Source: Zymomonas sp.
Lineage (GTDB): Bacteria > Pseudomonadota > Alphaproteobacteria > Sphingomonadales > Sphingomonadaceae
Reading direction: 5' to 3'
Assembly: GCA_027489105.1 (NCBI GenBank)
Contig: JAIYAJ010000263.1
Location: 1 to 7,825, forward strand
Length of the DNA stretch: 7,825 bases
The notes under the pieces are model-generated. The model was not told the DNA's origin, did not search any database, and worked only from the letters and a program-made list of their open reading frames with translations. This document shows positions 1-6,115 of the stretch, piece by piece (within the stretch, counting starts at the first letter, position 1; each line of letters opens with the position of its first letter). The position numbers and the translations under genes were made by a program.

Positions 1-640
1 CCTTATAGCCCTCCGCCAGCAGGTGCGAGATCACGTCCTCGCCCGGCTCGGCGCGGCGGACCTTCGCGCTCGGCCGCACATCGTACCAATAGAAGCGCAT
101 CAGGCGATATTGCGCGACCAGCGCTTGCCACGTCTTGCGCAGCGCACCTTCGGCAGTGTCCAGCCCATCGGCGAAGAAGGCATTGATCCGCTTGTCGAGA
201 CCGGGCTTGCGGCTGTCGGTCAGACCCACCACCTGCGCGGCGACGCCGACGGCCATCTCCATCCCCATGGTGCTGAGTTCGCCCCGTCCCGCCCGCCGGA
301 AGTCGCCGATCACCTTGTCGGCAAGGTCCGTCATCAGTTCGCGATAGCGGCTGTCCACCGCGCGCGGGGTGAAGAAGGGCGCGGTGAGCCGGCGCTGCTC
401 GCGGTGAGTCTTGCCTTCGAGGAACAGGATCGGGACCTTGCCCTTCTCGGGCAGGCGCTCGAGCAGTTCGGCCTTGAACCCGGCCTGCTTGGTCGCATCG
501 CTGCGCAGCAACTTCCGCGCGGCGGCGAAGCTGCGGATGTGCCAGGTGCCCTCCTTGTCGCGTTCGACGGGCACGCGCGACGGCGGGCGGCCAAAGGCGG
601 TCCGCCGCTCATCGGGTTCGATTGTCGTTTCCATATCCAT
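1..640 (-). CDS. Cytochrome P450, N-terminal part (cut by window edge)
   Basis: The reverse strand from the ATG at 640 reads open through the window edge, giving 213 residues without a stop; the heme-binding C-terminal half lies outside. It resembles a soluble bacterial class I P450: no N-terminal membrane anchor, a helix-C segment with HREQRR (residues 79-84) followed by a TAPFFTPR stretch, a helix F/G-like middle, and EDVISHLLAEGYK at 201-213, which in this family comes just before the I-helix. The I-helix oxygen-binding motif, ExxR and the Cys loop cannot be checked. The enzyme would hydroxylate a small hydrophobic substrate using ferredoxin and ferredoxin reductase; neither partner is visible here. 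The start at 640 is favoured over the ATG at 634 because GGAG lies 8 bases upstream; an in-frame stop at 656-658 limits any extension. It is the last visible gene of the leftward group, 73 bases after the TetR gene, and may have its own promoter. Confidence 0.85.
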   Translation of the reverse strand, partial: MDMETTIEPDERRTAFGRPPSRVPVERDKEGTWHIRSFAAARKLLRSDATKQAGFKAELLERLPEKGKVPILFLEGKTHREQRRLTAPFFTPRAVDSRYRELMTDLADKVIGDFRRAGRGELSTMGMEMAVGVAAQVVGLTDSRKPGLDKRINAFFADGLDTAEGALRKTWQALVAQYRLMRFYWYDVRPSAKVRRAEPGEDVISHLLAEGYK

Positions 641-646
641 CTGGTT

Positions 647-665
647 GGCTCCGATTTACGGAACC
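647..665 (-). repeat. Imperfect inverted repeat over the P450 ribosome binding site
   Basis: On the plus strand GGCTCCG (647-653) and CGGAACC (659-665) are inverted copies separated by ATTTA, with 6 of 7 positions matching; in RNA the odd position is a U-G wobble, so all seven pairs can form. On the gene strand the 3' arm contains the GGAG proposed as the P450 Shine-Dalgarno. It could be a TetR-family operator or an RNA hairpin hiding the ribosome binding site. The repeat is seen directly; its function is inferred. Confidence 0.45.
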
Positions 666-667
666 GA

Positions 668-694
668 ATTATCATAACCTCGGCAGCACGGCAA
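668..694 (-). promoter_or_regulatory. Possible P450 promoter
   Basis: In the 73-base gap between the TetR stop and the P450 start, the gene strand has GATAAT (668-673; 5 of 6 matches to the -10 consensus) and, 15 bases upstream, TTGCCG (689-694; 4 of 6 to the -35). The spacing is short, so the -35 is weak. The gap is AT-richer than the surrounding coding sequence. Start-site mapping would be needed to confirm it. Confidence 0.28.
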
Positions 695-713
695 CCTGAT
701 CCAAGGTGTCGTG

Positions 714-1388
714 TCAGGGGTGGTGACCGGCCATCTGCTCCATGACCGCTTCCAGGATCGGGCGCCAGGCGGTTGCGGCCGCTTCGTCCGCATAATCGTC
801 GGCTGCTGCGCGGAGATGGGGAAGCTCCTCCTCGTCCCAGCTTTCCAGCGCCGTCTTGAGTTCGCGCGCCTGGTTGGTCCCGCGCGCCGACAGCGCCGCG
901 AAGTGCCCGGCGGCAACGGCCGCGCCAAGCACGACCTTCGCCATCGCCCGATACAGGTCCATCGCCTCGCGCGCGGTGAAGCCCCGCGCCTTGAGAGCTC
1001 CGAGGAAACCGTCGACCGATTCGAGCTCGACCTCGATCCCCCAGCGCGCCTCGACGAACTCGATCACCAGCGACGGCTGCTGCCCGACCGAACTGAACAG
1101 CGAGGTGGCATGGTCCATCACCAGTTCGCGCCAGGGCTGGCCCCGGTCGATCGGCAGCGCGCGGATCGCCTGACGCCCCACGGCAAGGCGGATCAGTGCC
1201 TCACGGTTGTCGACATAACGATACAGGGTCGCGATGCCGACGCCGAGCGTCGCCGCCAGTTCCTTCATGTTGAGGTCGGGCAGGCCCATCTCGATCGCCG
1301 TGTCGAGCAGGCGATCGAGGGTCAGGCGGCGCGGGCGACCAGCCGGCCGGGCGGGGCTAGAGTCTGCTTTGGTGTCCACGCGGGTCAT
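714..1388 (-). CDS. TetR/AcrR-family transcriptional regulator
   Basis: A 224-residue protein, a normal TetR length. A basic N-terminal arm (GRPRR, 17-21) precedes the helix-turn-helix, with MKELAATLGVGIATLYRYVD at about 41-60 and NREAL after it, the typical recognition-helix region. The remainder (about 75-220) is all-helical and variable, as expected for the ligand-binding dimer domain, and the ligand cannot be predicted. It follows the second SDR gene by only 22 bases, so it is probably co-transcribed with the SDR/epimerase genes, and it lies directly before the P450 gene. The family normally represses neighbouring genes until a pathway compound binds, so likely targets are the P450 upstream region and/or the divergent spacer at 3960-4129. 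The Shine-Dalgarno before the ATG is weak, and an in-frame GTG four codons later is an alternative start. Confidence 0.9.
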   Translation of the reverse strand: MTRVDTKADSSPARPAGRPRRLTLDRLLDTAIEMGLPDLNMKELAATLGVGIATLYRYVDNREALIRLAVGRQAIRALPIDRGQPWRELVMDHATSLFSSVGQQPSLVIEFVEARWGIEVELESVDGFLGALKARGFTAREAMDLYRAMAKVVLGAAVAAGHFAALSARGTNQARELKTALESWDEEELPHLRAAADDYADEAAATAWRPILEAVMEQMAGHHP

Positions 1389-1410
1389 CTTCCCGTGCTT
1401 CGGCCGGGAA

Positions 1411-2193
1411 TCAAGCGTCCTCTGGCAATTCCGGCGCCCAGGCCACGCCGTTGATGTGCGATCCCCCGTCGAGGAACAGAGTGTTGCCGGTCAGATAGCG
1501 GCTCTCCTCGCTCGACAGAAAGGCGATGACCGGCGCTATATCCTCGACCGGGTCGCCCATCCGTCCCATCGGATTCTGCGCAGCCATGATCGCCGCCGTT
1601 TCCGGGTTCATCTCGCGGAACTTGCGATAGGCCGCACTGATGCTCGCCGGACAGACGATGTTGCAGGTGATGCCATGCCCCGCCCATTCGCGCGCAGCCG
1701 TGCGGGTGAAGGCGCGCAGCGCTTCCTTGCCGACATTATATTCGGCCGAGCCGATATGGGCATTGACGCCGTTGAGCGACGCGATGCTGACGATGCGGCC
1801 CCAGCGCTTCGCCTTCATTACCGGGAACACCGCCTGCATCGCCCATTTCGCCGCCATGAGGGCCATGGTGAGGCCATGCTGGATCGCAGCGTCGCTCTTG
1901 TTCTCGATGCGGCCGAGCTGCGTTCCGCCCCAGGCATTGTTGATCAATATGTCGACCGTGCCGAAGCGGGCGATCGCCTCGGCGACCATCGCCTCGACCT
2001 GATCCTTCTGCATGACGTCGCAGGCGAAGAAATGCGCCCCCGTTTCTTCTGCGGCCCTGCGTCCGCCCTCAACATCGAAGTCGGCCAGCAGCACCTGCGC
2101 GCCGTCCGCCCGGAACCTCTCTACGACGCCCCGGCCGATGCCGTCGGCTCCGCCCGTGACGATCGCAACCTTGCCATCCAGCATGTCGGTCAT
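1411..2193 (-). CDS. Short-chain dehydrogenase/reductase (SDR), divergent active site
   Basis: A 260-residue classical-length SDR with a Rossmann fold: TGGADGIG at 13-20 binds the cofactor, CDV around residue 60 contacts adenine, Ser139 is followed 12 residues later by Tyr152 with Lys156 (YNVGK), and the C-terminus has the usual LTGNTLFLDGG. Asp38/Asp40 after the second strand favour NAD over NADP. Two family positions differ: the NNAG motif reads NNAW (85-88), and the Asn of the catalytic tetrad appears replaced by Ala111, judged by spacing to Pro124. It probably oxidises an alcohol or reduces a ketone; the substrate is unknown. The start at 2193 is chosen because GGAG sits 8 bases upstream and the epimerase-like gene stops just 4 bases before it, implying translational coupling. 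The reading frame stays open further upstream, but that stretch overlaps the neighbouring gene in another frame. Confidence 0.9.
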   Translation of the reverse strand: MTDMLDGKVAIVTGGADGIGRGVVERFRADGAQVLLADFDVEGGRRAAEETGAHFFACDVMQKDQVEAMVAEAIARFGTVDILINNAWGGTQLGRIENKSDAAIQHGLTMALMAAKWAMQAVFPVMKAKRWGRIVSIASLNGVNAHIGSAEYNVGKEALRAFTRTAAREWAGHGITCNIVCPASISAAYRKFREMNPETAAIMAAQNPMGRMGDPVEDIAPVIAFLSSEESRYLTGNTLFLDGGSHINGVAWAPELPEDA

Positions 2194-2197
2194 GCGA

Positions 2198-3097
2198 TCA
2201 ACTCCGATACTGGGCGACGATCTCGCCGATCGCCGGGACGATATCGTTGCGGCGATAGCCGAGCAGTTCCACCACCTTGGGATCGGTATCGTAGAACAGG
2301 CTGTTGCCGCGCCCGAAGAAGATGGCGCCATCGGGCAGCATCGGATGCTCCTCGTCGCGCACCGGCGGCTTTTCGCGACCCACGCCCTCGAAGAAAGCCC
2401 CGAAATAATCCTGGAAGGACAGATTCTCGTCGCCGACAAGATAGGAGCCGCCCGGCTCGCCGCGCTCCAGCCCGCCCTCGATCGCTTCGGCGAGCGACTG
2501 GGTCGAGATGAAGTTGGTGCCCCCCGGAGGCGCGAATTCTGGCATTGGAGCGAACCTGCCCTCGGCATATTGGGTGTAGGCTGCAAACATCGGGATGACG
2601 AGGCCCGGGACCGCGCCGACGACGAAGGGTGCGTTGATGCTCATCGCGACGAAGCCGTCGTCGGCAAGTGCGGCGACGCCTTCGTCCGAGACCTTGCGCG
2701 ATTTCACATAGGCGTTGGTCTCGACGAGGTGCGGCGCAGCCTGCGGATAAAAGCTGCCGACATTGACCGCACGCTTGATGCCGGCCTTCTTGGCTGCCTC
2801 GAAGAAGCGGGGCACACCGACCGAATTGGCGTCGTGCCAATGCTGGTCGCCCACCCCCGGCGGCTGGTGGCGCACGTCGTTGCCCGCCGCGAAGACGAGC
2901 GCGTCGAACTGGCCGAGCGCGTCGCGGTCGAAGTCCATGTTCACATAGTCGACCCGCAGGAAGGGCAGGTCGCCCAGCGGGGTGCCCGCGGCCGGCGGGT
3001 TGCGCCCCGCGATGGTGACGTCATGGCCCTTGGCCTTGAGGTGGAGCGCGGCGCGCCCGCCGATCATGCCGGCACCGCCGACGACGATGATCTTCAT
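2198..3097 (-). CDS. NAD-dependent epimerase/dehydratase-family (extended/atypical SDR) protein
   Basis: A 299-residue protein starting with a Rossmann nucleotide-binding motif, GGAGMIG at 7-13, then HDVTIAGR at about 25-32 at the end of the second strand; an Arg there often goes with NADP. The region NVGSFYPQ (112-119) and NAYVKSRK (128-135) corresponds to the Ser and Tyr catalytic segments, but the YxxxK motif reads Tyr130-V-K-S-Arg134, with a Lys only at 135. The C-terminal third (GGSYLVGDENLSFQDYFGAF) resembles the substrate domain of NAD-dependent epimerases and NmrA-like reductases. The ATG at 3097 is preferred because GGAGAAAGAG lies just upstream; a longer frame to 3184 would overlap the preceding SDR gene. 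The stop is 4 bases before the next SDR start. The role may be dehydrogenation, reduction or dehydration of a pathway intermediate. The family is fairly sure and the reaction is not. Confidence 0.82.
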   Translation of the reverse strand: MKIIVVGGAGMIGGRAALHLKAKGHDVTIAGRNPPAAGTPLGDLPFLRVDYVNMDFDRDALGQFDALVFAAGNDVRHQPPGVGDQHWHDANSVGVPRFFEAAKKAGIKRAVNVGSFYPQAAPHLVETNAYVKSRKVSDEGVAALADDGFVAMSINAPFVVGAVPGLVIPMFAAYTQYAEGRFAPMPEFAPPGGTNFISTQSLAEAIEGGLERGEPGGSYLVGDENLSFQDYFGAFFEGVGREKPPVRDEEHPMLPDGAIFFGRGNSLFYDTDPKVVELLGYRRNDIVPAIGEIVAQYRS

Positions 3098-3131
3098 ATG
3101 CTCTTTCTCCGGAACAGAAATTGGGGGCGGA

Positions 3132-3959
3132 TCAGAAATTGAGGCCATTGCCCGACAGCACGGGCAGGTTGGTCCAGACGCCACGCGGATCGCGATACCA
3201 GCCGGCCGCGGCCAGCGCGCCGCCGTCGATATGCAGCGCGGTGCCGGTGATCCACGCCGCGTGCGGACTCGCGAGGAACAAGATGCCCGACGCCATGTCC
3301 TGCGGGGTGCCGAAGCGACCGAGTGGTATCCAGCTGGGGATATGCTCGCGATGCTCCTCGGGGATCATCAGCGACACCGGCACCTGCGGCGTGTCGGTCG
3401 TCTCCGGCGCGATCAGGTTGATGCGGATGCCCTCGGGCCCGAGTTCGAGCGCGAGGCTCTTGGTGAAGCCGGTGAGGCCCGCCTTGCATGCCGCATAGAC
3501 CGCGCAGTTGGGGATGCCGCGAAAGCCCTCGATCGACGACACGCAGACGATGCTGCTGCCCGCGCCCTTCTTGCGCAGCAGCGGGATCATCGCCTTGGTG
3601 ACCGAAAACACCTGGCCGAGATTGGTCATGTAAAGCTGGCCGACCTCCTCGTCTGTCAGCTGCTCGAACGGCTTGGCCAGCATCAGGAAGTCGCCGACAT
3701 TGTTGACCAGGACGTCGAGCCCGCCGAACGCCGCATCGACCTTCTGGCTGAGATCGGCGACTGCGGACGGGTCGGTCACGTCACCGACGACGACCAGCGC
3801 ATCCGGGCCTAGTGCGGACTGCGCATCGGCCGCGCGCTGCTCGTCGATTTCGATGATGGCGACGCGGGCACCCGCATCGCGAAACGCTTCGGCGGCCGCC
3901 CGGCCGATGCCGACACCACCGCCGGTGACCAGCACGGTCTTGCCCGTGAAATCGTGCAC
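3132..3959 (-). CDS. Short-chain dehydrogenase/reductase (classical SDR)
   Basis: With the GTG start the protein has 275 residues. It carries the complete classical SDR set: TGGGVGIG (12-19), Asp60, NNVG (86-89), the tetrad Asn113, Ser142, Tyr155 and Lys159 (YAACK), and ITGTALHIDGG near 237-247. Acidic residues after the second strand (IIEIDE) suggest NAD(H). A tail of about 28 residues after the DGG motif, rich in aromatic residues and ending GNGLNF, is longer than in many SDRs and may line the substrate site. It likely interconverts a secondary alcohol and a ketone. The start is placed at GTG 3959 because AAGGAGG (3965-3971) lies 5 bases upstream; an in-frame ATG at 3980 would put that Shine-Dalgarno inside the gene. 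It is first in the leftward group and diverges from the quinone-reductase-like gene. The next gene begins 34 bases after its stop. Confidence 0.9.
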   Translation of the reverse strand: MHDFTGKTVLVTGGGVGIGRAAAEAFRDAGARVAIIEIDEQRAADAQSALGPDALVVVGDVTDPSAVADLSQKVDAAFGGLDVLVNNVGDFLMLAKPFEQLTDEEVGQLYMTNLGQVFSVTKAMIPLLRKKGAGSSIVCVSSIEGFRGIPNCAVYAACKAGLTGFTKSLALELGPEGIRINLIAPETTDTPQVPVSLMIPEEHREHIPSWIPLGRFGTPQDMASGILFLASPHAAWITGTALHIDGGALAAAGWYRDPRGVWTNLPVLSGNGLNF

Positions 3960-4129
3960 CTGCCCCTCCTTTAGGATCATGTTCTCGTTCGACTCGATGG
4001 CTAACGCGACACACCGCCATTCGCAAGCCCGTACAACGCAATATGCAGCATCATGACAGTTTGACTTTGCATTTGCGTTTTCCAGACGGCACAATGTTGC
4101 GAAATAGATCATGCGGAGGGGTGCGGACG
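3960..4129. promoter_or_regulatory. Divergent promoter spacer between the two operons
   Basis: About 170 bases separate the divergent SDR and reductase genes, visibly richer in A/T than the coding DNA around it, as expected for a shared regulatory region. Visible elements are a small perfect palindrome ATGC-A-GCAT (4043-4051), TGAC repeated at 4054-4057 and 4062-4065, and a weak rightward promoter candidate TTGCAT (4067-4072) with CACAAT (4090-4095) at 17-base spacing. TTGACT at 4061 has no convincing -10. I found no good leftward promoter match and no clear long operator. Apart from the Shine-Dalgarno sites at the two ends, nothing here is certain. Confidence 0.5.
3965..3971 (-). promoter_or_regulatory. 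Strong Shine-Dalgarno that decides the SDR start
   Basis: On the gene strand this reads AAGGAGG, a near-perfect anti-16S match, 5 bases before the GTG at 3959. The alternative ATG at 3980 has only a weak GAG-type site in front, so the GTG is the better start. Confidence 0.65.
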
Positions 4130-5131
4130 ATGTCCGGTGAAACGATGGAAGCGATGGTTCTCAACCGGTTCGGAGGTCCCGAAGTCCTCGAACTCGCGCG
4201 GATCGAGCGTCCCCGCGCAGGGCCGGGCCAGGTGGTCGTGCAGGTGGCCTATGCCGGCGTGAACCCAGCCGACTGGAAGGCGCGCGAAGGCTGGCTGCAG
4301 CTCTATTTTCAATATGTCTTTCCCTTCGTCGTCGGCTTCGACGCTGCAGGCCTGGTCGCCGAGCTGGGCGAAGGCGTGACTGGCCTTGCGGTGGGCGATC
4401 GGGTCGTGACCGCGTCGAACCAGGGCAAGGGCGAACGCGGATCCTATGCCGAATATGTGCTGTCCGACCGCGAGCGCGTCGTGAAGCTCCCCGACCATGT
4501 CGCGCTGCGCGACGCCGCCTCGATCCCGACCGCCGCGATCACGGCATGGGAAGCGGTGTTCGACGTCGGCGGGACCAAGGCCGGCCAGTATGTCCTCATC
4601 AATGGCGGCGCGGGCGGCACCGGCGGCTTCGCCGTGCAGTTGGCGAAGATGGCTGGTGCCAAGGTCGCAGCGACCTGCGGCCCGGCCAATCTCGATTATG
4701 TGCGCAGCCTCGGCGCCGATCTCGCGATCGATTATCGCCAAGGCGACGTCCAGGCCCAAGTCGCGGCCTGGGCGCCCGACGGCGTCGATCTCGTCGTCGA
4801 CACGGTCGGCCAGGGAACGCTGCTCGACTCGATCGAGATGGTCCGCCGGGGCGGCATCGTCGCGCCGATCGGTACGCTAATCGCGGACGAGCCCATGCCC
4901 GATCCCGCGCGCGCCGCCGAGCTGGGCGTGTCGATCATCCCGACCATCGCCAATTTCGCCCGGCAGGAGCGCCAGCTGAACGCGCTCGTCGACGCACTTG
5001 GCGCTGGCAAGATCAAGGCGCCCGCGATCGAAGTCCTGCCGCTCGCGCAGGCGGGCGAAGCGCATCGCCGCGTCAAGGACGGCCATGTCCGCGGCAAGAT
5101 CCTTCTCGCGGTCAATGAGGCGCTCGCATGA
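4130..5131 (+). CDS. Zinc-independent medium-chain NAD(P)H quinone/enone oxidoreductase
   Basis: A 333-residue medium-chain dehydrogenase/reductase, typical of the quinone oxidoreductase (QOR) branch. The N-terminal GroES-like domain (about 30-120) includes YAGVNPADWK and VVGFDAAGLV, then GDRV at 89-92. The cofactor domain has GGAGGTGGFAVQLAK at 159-173, and the C-terminus has the usual HVRGKILL. The zinc-ligand cysteines of alcohol dehydrogenases are absent; the only Cys is residue 183. Such enzymes reduce quinones or the C=C bond of conjugated enones with NAD(P)H in the cytoplasm. The start at ATG 4130 has GGAGG 10 bases upstream (4115-4119); an in-frame GTG at 4121 is too close to that site, and the ATG at 4145 is a less likely option. 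It is first in the rightward operon, and its stop overlaps the next start as ATGA. Confidence 0.9.
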   Translation: MSGETMEAMVLNRFGGPEVLELARIERPRAGPGQVVVQVAYAGVNPADWKAREGWLQLYFQYVFPFVVGFDAAGLVAELGEGVTGLAVGDRVVTASNQGKGERGSYAEYVLSDRERVVKLPDHVALRDAASIPTAAITAWEAVFDVGGTKAGQYVLINGGAGGTGGFAVQLAKMAGAKVAATCGPANLDYVRSLGADLAIDYRQGDVQAQVAAWAPDGVDLVVDTVGQGTLLDSIEMVRRGGIVAPIGTLIADEPMPDPARAAELGVSIIPTIANFARQERQLNALVDALGAGKIKAPAIEVLPLAQAGEAHRRVKDGHVRGKILLAVNEALA

Positions 5132-5466
5132 TCTGGATCGTAGACGAGATCGAAACCAGGCCCGGCATGGGCCGGGCCTTTCTGGAGGCCTATATGGCTG
5201 ACTATGCGCCGGGCAATGAGGCGCGCGGCCTCAAGCTGGTGCAGACGATGGTCGAGCCGGCGATGTGGCTCGACGATGCACCCAACCGGCTCCTGCTGAT
5301 CTGGCAGGCCGATCATGCCGGCAGCGTCTGGGGCGCCAAGCATCAGGCGCGCGGCGACGAGTCGGTCTATCGCTGGTGGAACGAAACCGCACCGCAATAC
5401 ATCCTGTCGCGCAAGCGCGGCACCTATGCGCCGGCCGAGGCACTGGAGGCGCTGGCCCATGTATAA
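5128..5466 (+). CDS. Small uncharacterised protein, probably ferredoxin-like alpha/beta barrel
   Basis: A 112-residue protein with no signal peptide or membrane segment. I cannot name a family with certainty. The pattern of a short strand (IWIVDEIET), a helix (GRAFLEAYMADYA), two strands (LKLVQTMVEP and NRLLLIWQA), a helix and a final strand-like piece suits the dimeric alpha/beta barrel fold used by NIPSNAP, EthD and Dabb proteins. It is Trp-rich (W3, W47, W59, W68, W83, W84), which may indicate an aromatic-lined pocket. The start at 5128 overlaps the preceding stop as ATGA, with GAGG 7 bases upstream (5117-5120), so translation is probably coupled to the reductase. Its end overlaps the next gene by 8 bases. 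The gene order suggests a role in the same pathway, perhaps an isomerase, cyclase or accessory subunit of its neighbour. The coding call is firm and the function is unknown. Confidence 0.75.
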   Translation: MIWIVDEIETRPGMGRAFLEAYMADYAPGNEARGLKLVQTMVEPAMWLDDAPNRLLLIWQADHAGSVWGAKHQARGDESVYRWWNETAPQYILSRKRGTYAPAEALEALAHV

Positions 5467-6106
5467 TCAGCTGATCATCCCGACCTTCGCCCCGGAACAC
5501 CGCGAAGAAGCGATGCGGACGATTGCGGAGGCGAGTGCGGCGCTCGACAGCGCCTCGATCCTTTTCGCCTCCACCCTTCCCGGCGTTTACAATGGCGGCG
5601 ATGCGATCTGGCGGGGAAGCTTCGCAGACCGCGCGGCTTGTGAGGCGGCGTTAGCCAGTGACACATGGGCGCACGCGGCCCGACTGCTGGCCGACCCTGA
5701 CGTTACCACCCATGCGGACAGCGTAGCCTTCCCGAACGGAAAAAATGGCGGCCCGGTGGAGGGCGGCGGCCTGTACCGGGTCGCCCTGTTCCGCGCCTCG
5801 GTGAACCCGACGCCCGAGCGGCTCGACGCCTTCGGACAACAGACCGCGTCGATGCCGGGTGCGATATCCTCGATCCGCCGCTGGCAGATATCGACCGCCG
5901 ACCATGCGTCGGGCCTTCACGAATGGACGCATGTCTGGGAACAGGAATATGCCGACCGGGCGGGGCTCGAAGGGCCCTATATGATGCACCCGGCACACTG
6001 GGCGCATGTCGAGCGCTGGTTCGACCCCGAATATCCGGAGTTCCTGGTCCACCCGCTGCTCGTCCACACCTTCTGCGCGATCGAACGGCCGGTCATCGTC
6101 GCCTGA
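5459..6106 (+). CDS. Dabb-like (stress-responsive A/B barrel) protein with two domains
   Basis: A 215-residue soluble protein. Residues 1-95 and about 104-212 each look like a ferredoxin-like alpha/beta unit, joined by a Gly/Pro/Asn-rich linker (FPNGKNGGPVEGGG, 91-104). The second half carries the clearest family signal: HEWTHVWEQEY (154-164), YMMHPAHW (174-181) and a run of FDPE, as in Dabb-domain proteins. Several His and aromatic residues (His177, His180, Trp181) are candidate active-site residues. Dabb-fold proteins include polyketide cyclases and many of unknown role; here a catalytic step on a pathway intermediate is plausible but unproven. The start at ATG 5459 overlaps the previous gene by 8 bases, with GGAGG (5445-5449) 9 bases upstream inside that gene. 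It is the last gene of the rightward operon; its stop lies 9 bases from the stop of the convergent ene-reductase gene. Confidence 0.82.
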   Translation: MYNQLIIPTFAPEHREEAMRTIAEASAALDSASILFASTLPGVYNGGDAIWRGSFADRAACEAALASDTWAHAARLLADPDVTTHADSVAFPNGKNGGPVEGGGLYRVALFRASVNPTPERLDAFGQQTASMPGAISSIRRWQISTADHASGLHEWTHVWEQEYADRAGLEGPYMMHPAHWAHVERWFDPEYPEFLVHPLLVHTFCAIERPVIVA

Positions 6107-6115
6107 GTACGCGCG

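Noticed and set aside
23..745. Plus-strand frame of 240 residues opposite the P450
   Set aside because: The opposite strand gives a clear P450 N-terminus with a good ribosome site; this frame has low-complexity composition and no domain.
1234..2511. Long open frame on the plus strand (425 residues) opposite the SDR and TetR genes
   Set aside because: It is antisense to well-recognised proteins; its translation is Arg/Ala/His-rich, shows no family motif, and is typical of a mirror frame in GC-rich DNA.
2194..2586. N-terminal extension of the second SDR by about 131 residues
   Set aside because: It overlaps the neighbouring gene in another frame, is Arg/Ser-rich without domain features, and the TGGADGIG motif would sit far too deep for an SDR; the start at 2193 has a good Shine-Dalgarno.
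2012..3142. Plus-strand frame of 376 residues opposite the epimerase-like gene
   Set aside because: It is a shadow of the reverse-strand Rossmann protein, with no recognisable motif or start signal.
4109..4759. Minus-strand frame of 216 residues opposite the medium-chain reductase
   Set aside because: It is antisense to a strongly recognised reductase and lacks any family signal.
4130..5131. Zinc-dependent alcohol dehydrogenase
   Set aside because: The catalytic and structural zinc cysteines are missing; the protein fits the quinone oxidoreductase branch instead.
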